From: Chlamydomonas sphaeroides
Lineage: Eukaryota > Chlorophyta > Chlorophyceae > Chlamydomonadales > Chlamydomonadaceae
NCBI GenBank assembly: GCA_001662425.1
Contig: BDDC01000136.1
Location: 1-64,000, forward strand
Direction: 5' to 3'
DNA: 64,000 nucleotides
Part shown: piece after piece, positions 56,571-64,000 of the stretch
Layout of the letters: each line of letters starts with the position of its first letter
How positions within the stretch are numbered: the stretch's first letter is position 1
Translations under genes and position numbers: made by a program
Notes under the pieces: generated by a model
What the model saw: only the letters and a program-made list of their open reading frames with translations
What the model was told of the DNA's origin: nothing
The model's database searches: none

Positions 56571-58304
56571 ATGTGGAGGGTCCAAGGCACCGATCTACTG
56601 CTGATGGCGACAGCGCTAATTGCTGGGCAGCTGCGTGTCGCCGGCGACACGGCTACGGCTCCATCCCCCTTGGTCGTGCCCGGCCGCATAGAGTGCCCAG
56701 GCGGCTGGTGAGGCCGGGATGCGGCGCGCTGTTCATGAGTGGGAGTTTCTCGCATATAGGACGGCCAGGCGGGGCATAGTGGCGGGATCATGCCTGGGCT
56801 GGAGCAGGGGTCATCCGCGGGCTGGAGCTCCACACCGGCGGCCATGCCAAGCCACGCCACGCCGTGCCACGCCCGCCCGCAGCGGCGCGCGCGGTCACTG
56901 CAATTATGAGCAGGTGGTCTGCCTGTTGGGAGGGGCCCTGAGATGCATGGCCGCAAGAGCTGCATGGGGACGGGGCTTAAGGAGGGGGCCTTATGCTGCT
57001 TGCATTTAAGGGCTGCCCCTTTGTATCAAGGCTTGACGCAGCTTGCACCCCTGCGATGCTCCACCTACTCTACCAGGGCCGCTGCGAGTGCCCCTGGGGC
57101 TACACAGGTGAGCGAGATAATAATCCAAACATAGAACTTGACCCGCAGGGAGCACGGCTGTGCATCATGCATTTCCAGTGCGCAGAGGCCAGCTGCGTGG
57201 TCTGACACCCGAGTCTTCCGCGCCTCGGCTCTCGAGACCCCCTCGCTCCCCTCCCCATCCCTACCGTACCCCCCTGACCCCCAGGCCCCGGTTGCGGCGA
57301 GGACCGCATGGCCGCCTGCCGCCAGACCGAGGACGATCCGGGTGGGCGGGCAGGAAGGGCAGGGAGGCGTGGGGGGCCGGACAGGGCGCGACCCACATAA
57401 GGCCGACCCCATCAGCCCGGCCCACATCAGCCCGACCCACATCAGCCCGACCCATAGCACGCCCACAGCACCTCCGCACGCGCTCTCCGCCGGCCCACAC
57501 ACCCTCTCAGGCTCGTGCGGCTATATCATGCCCAAGAACTGCGAGTGCTACCGGGCCTGCTACCGGCTGTACTGCAAGCACACTGACGACATCTACAAGT
57601 GCACGAACCAGGTGGGCCGGAAAGTCGAAGGCACCCAGTCGGTAGCCGGTTGTGGCCAGCGCGATGCAGTCACCGCGCGGCGTCGTGGTTGCGGGGTGCC
57701 TTGCGCGGTTGCGCTGGGCATCTAGCCGGCAACAAGCGTCCCTGTGCTTGCCCCGAGCGGCAGCCGACTGGGGCCGTGCCGAGCTGTGGGGCATGGCCTG
57801 GATCGTGCGGCGATTGGGGCGGTGACAGTTTGCTTCGCGAGCTTGCTCGAGACCCAGGATCCTCGCTTATCCTCGCTTGTTACCCATGACTTATGCTCCA
57901 CGCCTCGCCTGACCCGTTTTGTTGCCAGTGGGGTGACGAAGCCGACCAGGCGACGTGCTGGCTGTACGGCGACCCTGCGCTACGTACGGCCGGCACGTTG
58001 AGCCGGCCGCAGAACAGCTCGCGGTACCCGGAGCACCCGGAGAACGACACCGTGTGGTACGGCCAGGTGAGCGTCAGAGCGTGGCGTGTGTCAGTGTGTG
58101 CGCGCTTGGCGGACTGACACGCCCGGCCCTGCCGTGGTCGCAAGCGCTCGGGCATGTAAAACTTTGTGCCTACACCGCCATACCGCCGTGCAGATACCGG
58201 AAGTGTTCGCGATGTCCACGTACGATGACACCTTGCTGCTCCAGGTGGGAATACGGGCGGCATGAAGCCGGGCTCCGTCTCAGCTGCGGCTTGGGCTCGG
58301 GCTG

Positions 58305-58372
<68 letters not shown>

Positions 58373-61300
58373 ACTGCCGCCCCGAGTTCAGGCTACGGCG
58401 CTGGTGCGGGCTGAGGCAACAGCTGGAGGCCACACGAGGGGAGCTCAGCCCCTTCCCACCCCAATCCCGCAGGACGATTCGCGCCGCTTCAAGTCGGCCT
58501 ATCACCGGCCCTGGATGGAGTGGCACCTGGCGAACAACACCGGGCGCCATCTGAGCGCCTGCAACAATAGCTGCAGTCACGGCCGCGGCTTCTGCATCCA
58601 ATTCGATTGGTTACCGGGCCCGCAGTGCGTGTGTCGATTGGGGTTCAAGGGCGATTCCTGCGAAACGGTGGGTGCGCAGGGATCTTGCTCGCCGGCTTCC
58701 GTTAGGCGGTGCGTCTGCGCGGTGCGTGTTGGGGTGCCTGCCTGATGCGAGGGGCGAGGGGCTTGACGGCTTGGCAGGGATGGAGCACCCCAGGGGCGGA
58801 GCCGGCGGCTGCAAGGGGCCGCCGTGTGAGCCCCAGCCGAGTGCCTGGTAGTACTGGTAGCGCCTGCCTGCATGCCGGCCTGTTTGCTTGCTGGCTGGTG
58901 TCTGAGCCCCGTTGCGCTTCCCTGCTGCCTGCCTCGCCGCCGCAGCCAGAACCCGAGGAGGCTTGCTGGATGGATCCCAGCTGCGGAGGCAACGGCACCT
59001 GCCACAGCGGCTTCTGCCGCTGCCCGGACGGCCGCTGGGGCTGGGCCTGCCACCGCAGCCAGGCCTTCGTGCCCGCACAGCCAGGGGCGGTGCCGGACAT
59101 GAGGTCAGCGGTGGGAGGCGGATGAGGGAGGGAGGTCATTTGGATGTGCTCATTACTATTAAGCTTAACCCTGCTGCCCCGCCAGATCTCCGACCCGGTT
59201 CAAGATCTACATGTACGACCTGCCCTGGGAGATTGCCTTCCCGTAAGATAGGCCTGCACGTTTGATCTGGCTATGTTCGCGTCGCTAGCGTGCGTGCAAT
59301 GCAGCCGACACCGGACCCCGTGCGACCTTTGCGCGCAACAAGCCTCACGCCCGCTCCTCGCGCTACAACCCCATGCTGCACCCGCACCGTCAGTCCCTCG
59401 AGTCCCTTTCCACTGCTCCCACTCTTCCCCTTCCGTCCACCACTGCCCTTCACCCCAGACACGAGCTGACCGAGGACACGCACGGCCGCGCCCCAATCTA
59501 CACGGGTGCGGGCCAGGCTGGTGCTGCCTCGAGTCGCAAGCCCGTGTGCAGCGTGCTTTCCTGCGAACCTGGGCATGGGCCCGCGCGCGTCTCACAGGGG
59601 ACGGTACGACGATCCTTAGCGATCTGGTGGGGGCCAGCGAGCCCGCGATTCTCGGCGTTGCCCCTGGCCCCTGGCCCATGTAGAGCACGCGCACGAACCC
59701 TGCCATGCACCGCGCCCACCCCTCTCCCCTTTCCCTCCCCCTGCATCGTCTGCGCCCAGGCCAGGGGGCCCCGAGATTACGAGCAGCGAAGGCGACAAAT
59801 AGGACATAGGAAACCGGATGGCGCCATTCCATGCCCCCTGAGCCTAGCGGGCTTCAGCTAGCCCGCTCACCATCCGAACACCGCACACCCCTCACCCCTC
59901 CTCCCCTCCCCTTGCCCCTTGCCCCGCGCCCGCCGCAGCGTACGAGCACTTTCTCGAATATTTTCTTAAAGACACGGTTGCGCGGACAGGCGAGTCGGGG
60001 TGGCAGCGGGCCGGGCAGTGCAGGGCGACGCGCGGAGCTGCCCTCGGGTCCGTTGTCAATGAGCCGCGTCTCGGCATGTTGTGATACAAAACACGCGCCC
60101 GCTTGCTGTACTTGAGACTCCCAACGTTCCAAGCCCAGCTATGCCGATGTGCCCACGTATCTCCTCACGGCCCCTCACACCATGGCCCCGCAGCTGCTCA
60201 ACCCCTCCTCAGCTTTCGTGCCAAACCGTGGGGCCTCCCTCCGCTCCCCTCCCTCCTCCCCAGCTGTACCGCACGCCGTGCCGCTGCCATCGCCGCCCCC
60301 CGTTCCCCGCGTCTCCCCCGTTCCCCTCACAGAGAACCCTTTCGAGGCGCACCTGTTCTACATGCCCGTCCTGGCCTTTTTCTACTCGGAGAACGTGCGC
60401 ACCCCCGGGTGGCAGACAGAGGCTGTCATCAACTACGTGCGACAGCAGTGGCCCTTCTACAACAGATCCGGTGCGTTCCGGGGGTGCAACCTAGGGATTG
60501 AACACACACAAGACGCCCGTGTAAGTGCTTTGGCGGGGCCCCTGCGGCAAACGATCGCCCGGTGCAGCCTGCACTGCCTCCGGCCGCCGGGGAGACTTCC
60601 GGCAACATCGGGTGCGGCCCCATACCATAGATAGCGTGCTCCTCTTGGTTGGTCAGCGGCGCTGTGCCCCACCGCCCCGCCGCTATCGCCTCGTCAGGCG
60701 GCGCCGACCACTTCGTGTTCATGCCGGGGGACAGGGGCGCCTGCCACACGGAGCGCTGGATACAGGACTCCGTGATCAAGGTGGGGGCTTCAGGCCCACG
60801 CAGGGGCGCGGCACCCGGGCACTCACTTGCGCTCGCATGCGTGCAATCCCTGCCTGCTGCGGCGCGTCCTCCGCCCCCCTGCGCTCGCACTGCATAGCCG
60901 TGCCCGCGTGGCCCGGTGGCCCCCGTGGCTACCACTCCAGCAGCGCGCAAGCGTTGATGCCCAGGGGGCGCACGGCCCAGGGCTGCATGTCGCGCGCTGC
61001 CTGTCGTGTGGAGCAGGTGGTCCACTTCGGCCTGCAGCGGCGCAACATGACGTGGGATCAGCTGGAGCACAACCAGGCAAGCCCAGCGGCCCAGCAGCGC
61101 CAGGCCGTAGCTTCCTTCGCTGCGGCACGTGCAGCTGCCGTATCGGCCACCCCGCGTGCATGCGGCCACCCCTCACCTCCCCACTGCCGAACCCAGCCCC
61201 GTGCACCTCCACCCCAACCCCACACCCTGCCTCCAGGAGTACGCCTGTATCCAGGTCAAGCGCGACCTGGTGGTGCCGCCGCACCACATGGGCCTGGCCA

Positions 61301-63023
61301 CGTGGCAGCTGCTGCCCAACGCCACCGAGCGCTACTACCAGGCAAGGCTGCCGCCGCCGGGGCGCCGAACCGGGCCGCTGCGTAGCGCTCCTTGAAAGTT
61401 GCAGCCGGGGGATAGGCTGCTGCGTCTCACGGCTAGGGACTCTGCTGACTGCCCACCCGGCAAGGCGTCGTGCAATTTCAACGAGGCGCGCGGTAGGGCC
61501 GGCGCAGCCCTCGCCGCAACAACTGCGATTCATGCGGCCTCCACGTCGCCTGTTCGGTCTGGCCCCCCGCAGTGGCTGGTGGGCGAGGGCGGCCGCGACA
61601 GCAATCGCACGCTGCTTTTCTTCTTCGCGGGCGGCATCGGCGAGGGGGAGTACAGCGGAGGGCACCGCCAGGTGAGGGAGGGGTCCCGATCTGCCGCTGC
61701 TCGCGCTGCTGTAGCTCTCGTCTGCTGAGGCAGTGGCGCACGCAGCAGCGCGCCTGCAACCCCAAACTCAGCACATGCCCCGCGAGCTTGAGGTGTCATC
61801 GTGCTGTCATGACGCCTGCAAGCCCCTCCCTCCTCTCTGGGTCCCAGGCCATTGCCCGGCTGATGGCCAACATGACAAAGCCGCTGCCGGAGGACATCCT
61901 GTTCCTGGCAGGCCGCACAGATGACTACGGGGCACTGCTCCGCAGGAGCAAATTTTGCATTGCACCGTGAGGCTGGGATCAGCGAGCCGCCGGAGGCAGG
62001 TTGACGGGCGGCTGGCTGTGCTTGTTGCCTGCTGCCTGTAGTCGACTGCGTTGGCGCGTTGCGTCGTGTGCGAAGCCCTGGCATTCCCCCGTCGCCCGCA
62101 GCTACGGTCACGGCTGGGGCATCCGGGTGATGCAGGCGGTGCAGTTCGGCTGCATCCCCGTCATCACCCAGGANNNNNNNNNNNNNNNNNNNNNNNNNNN
62201 NNNNNNNNNNNNNNNNNNNNNNNNNNNNNNNNNNNNNNNNNNNNNNNNNNNNNNNNNNNNNNNNNNNNNNNNNNNNNNNNNNNNNNNNNNNNNNNNNNNN
62301 NNNNNNNNNNNNNNNNNNNNNNNNNNNNNNNNNNNNNNNNNNNNNNNNNNNNNNNNNNNNNNNNNNNNNNNNNNNNNNNNNNNNNNNNNNNNNNNNNNNN
62401 NNNNNNNNNNNNNNNNNNNNNNNNNNNNNNNNNNNNNNNNNNNNNNNNNNNNNNNNNNNNNNNNNNNNNNNNNNNNNNNNNNNNNNNNNNNNNNNNNNNN
62501 NNNNNNNNNNNNNNNNNNNNNNNNNNNNNNNNNNNNNAAGGGGGCCTGAACTGCCGCCTCCTGTCCATTGGTCCATGTCGCCCTCCTTTCCCTGCCCTCC
62601 CTCCTTCCTCTCCCTCCACTCCCCTCCGTCCCCTCGCCAGGACTTCATGCCGTACGAGGAGTTCTCCGTGCGCCTGCCCCACTCCGACATCCCCCGCCTG
62701 GTGGAGCTGCTGAGGGCCTTCAGCGAGCAGCAGATGGCGGCCATGCGGCTGGCCATGGCAAAGTAAGAGACGGGAAAGGGAGGGTAGGGGGAGGGGCTTG
62801 GGCCTGCGGGCGGCGCACTCGCATGCAGCCTCAGGCTCGGCCTCGATCCCGGTGCATAGCACGTCCACTTCTGCCGCTGCCTCCCCTGACCCACACCTCC
62901 AGGTATTGGCGGGCTTTTGTGTGGCAGCGCTCGTACGGCGGCCAGGCCTACGAGTGGACGCTAGCGGGGCTGCAGCAGAGGGCGGCCAACCTGGACTCGG
63001 GCTACTTCGGGCCGCTGTGGTAA
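56571..63023 (+). CDS. Gene G: secreted EGF-like/exostosin glycosyltransferase, paralogue of F
   Basis: Twenty-one exons: 56571-56707, 56883-56913, 57077-57107, 57285-57341, 57511-57611, 57929-58066, 58194-58244, 58473-58667, 58946-59103, 59186-59242, 59459-59505, 59939-59989, 60333-60470, 60698-60780, 61017-61076, 61237-61341, 61573-61671, 61848-61966, 62102-about 62195 (mostly in the N gap), 62641-62762, 62903-63023. With a 94-nt exon 19 as in F, the protein is 664 aa. Exon number and phases equal those of F, and most lengths do too. Domain order is the same: signal peptide (LLLMATALIAGQLRVAG), three EGF-like Cys modules, exostosin domain (FKIYMYDLPW, NPFEAHLFYMPVLAFFYSEN, GGADHFVF, TLLFFFAGGIGEGEYSGGHR). 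Introns 12, 15 and 16 begin with GC. A likely tandem duplicate of F, with gene H between them. Confidence 0.87.
57399..57455. repeat. CCCACATCAGCCCGA 15-bp tandem repeat in gene G intron 4
   Basis: About four units of a 15-base repeat lie between exons 4 and 5. Gene F has a shorter related sequence in the same intron (about 45640-45670), so the array expanded after or around the duplication. Confidence 0.8.
58293..58372. repeat. (GGGCTC)n hexanucleotide repeat in gene G intron 7
   Basis: About 13 GGGCTC units lie between exons 7 and 8 and are removed by splicing in the model. It resembles the GGGCTA array in locus D intron 1 in unit length and composition. Confidence 0.9.
62174..62537. other. 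Assembly gap (364 N)
   Basis: This run of N begins inside exon 19 of gene G, right after the codons for VITQ. By comparison with gene F it should contain about 22 bases of the exon, its donor and most of intron 19. The sequence on both sides continues the F-like order, so no rearrangement needs to be assumed. Confidence 0.98.
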
Positions 63024-64000
63024 CCCCGCGCTGGCGTCGCCGGTGACAGGCGGCGCCGGTTGACATGAGTTTAAAAGACGCGATCCTGGTGTGCGTGACC
63101 CGCTCGGAGGTCCGGCGGAACCGCGCCCGAGCTGGATGCGCAGGGGCACGAGAGCGTTGTGAGTTCAGGCCTTCCCACGTGCGGGCCGACGCTGCGGTCC
63201 TGGTAGCTGACGAACCGTTGGATGCGTTGTCGCCCACTAGGCCCAGGCGCTGCAGAAGCGCAGGCAGGCCAGGGAAGTAGTGGGGACTCCTGGCAAGCAA
63301 GGGCTTGCAGCAAGGCTACGGTAGAGGCGAGGTTGCACATCTAGCAGTTAGCTGGGGATCACTTTGTGGCGAGCGTGGCGACGGAATGCGGATTGCCAGC
63401 TGCTTGCAGCTTACGATTGCAGTGGGACGTAACGCAGCTGATGCGCCGTGCAAATTGGCGTGCTACGAAGGCAGGCGGGAGCACGACGAAGAGAGCCGTT
63501 GTTGCCAACGCTCGAGTACTCATTCCCCAGCGGCGTTGTCTTGGCAGGTCGAGGTCAGATGGCGCATCGATGGTGTTAAGCAAACGAACAACGAGTGTCG
63601 GTGCGTAGCGATCTGTATCAAGAGACCAGAGGGCCGGCAGGGGCCGGCGTTCAAGCGGGCCGGGGCCGGGAGTTGTGCGGGGTTCGTGCCGTGCGACAAC
63701 GGGACGAGGCATTGACGATACTAGGTTGTTGCATTCCTGCACAACAGCCAAGAAATCATGATACCGTCCTGTGTCGCCCTTCGACACTGCTGTTGGACTT
63801 CTGCCGAAAGGTCGGCAGCCCAGACGTCCGAGTTATAGTATTGCACGAATCTCGAGTCAACGCGATTGCCAGGATCCAATTAGCTTCCTCCAGCCATTAA
63901 GACCAGTGGGCGACGTACGCCGTGCACGTCGCGAGCATGTAGTCCGCCATGCGCGGACGCTGGACGTCGCCCTCGCGGAGGAACTATGCCACCCAGGCTA
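63024..64000. other. Downstream of gene G, no supported gene
   Basis: This holds the 3' UTR of gene G and intergenic DNA. The part after 63340 has lower GC than most of the window. Open frames on both strands (about 63359-63900) have no splice or family support. No TGTAA was found close to the gene G stop. Confidence 0.45.

Noticed and set aside
61530..63300. Long minus-strand frames spanning the N gap
   Set aside because: They are antisense to gene G exons and stay open only because N codons carry no stops.

Overview
The window looks like nuclear DNA of a volvocine-type green alga (Chlamydomonas/Gonium/Volvox relatives). The reasons are very high GC with G/C-ending codons, dense short introns whose donors are often GTGCG/GTGAGC, simple hexanucleotide repeats inside introns, a TGTAA poly(A)-type signal, and secreted EGF-exostosin glycosyltransferases. 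No bacterial operon, rRNA, tRNA or CRISPR was found. All multi-exon models were built by eye: I followed codon phase across GT-AG (and some GC-AG) junctions and compared paralogues with each other. The phases close for every model I call a gene.

Layout. 1-5.3 kb: a broken, unidentified coding region preceded by a ~195-bp fold-back inverted duplication. 5.9-19.4 kb (minus strand): a remnant (locus A) and two complete members (loci B, C) of an unrecognised gene family coding for ~1000-residue proteins. 21-24.5 kb (minus): an IFRD (interferon-related developmental regulator) homologue of 8 exons. 25.3-25.8 kb (plus): a decayed exon-intron-exon fragment copied from a locus-C-like gene. 26.3-32.4 kb (minus): a 17-exon secreted CAP10/GT90 glycosyltransferase. 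32.9-44.4 kb (plus): two more complete members of the unknown family (loci D, E). 45-51.7 and 56.6-63.0 kb (plus): two tandem 21-exon EGF-exostosin (GT47-like) genes, F and G, on either side of a small ML-domain lipid-binding gene, H (54-55.8 kb). A 364-base N gap at 62174-62537 removes most of exon 19 of gene G.

The main observation is the unknown family. Four full members (997-1056 residues as modelled) and two fragments are arranged as outward-pointing arrays, minus-strand on the left and plus-strand on the right, around the IFRD and GT90 genes. They share an Arg-rich N-terminal helix, a QRALASLRR motif, a PLPWP motif, a short hydrophobic exon, and a last exon with a (Y/F)GDG motif and a Y-x-G/R-x-L...E-x-(V/L/I)P-x-(R/Q)P signature. 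I recognise no described domain.

Three other genes (GT90, F and G) code for secretory-pathway glycosyltransferases and H for a secreted lipid-binding protein, so the right half is enriched in secreted or Golgi functions. Nothing in the sequence links the unknown family to them functionally.
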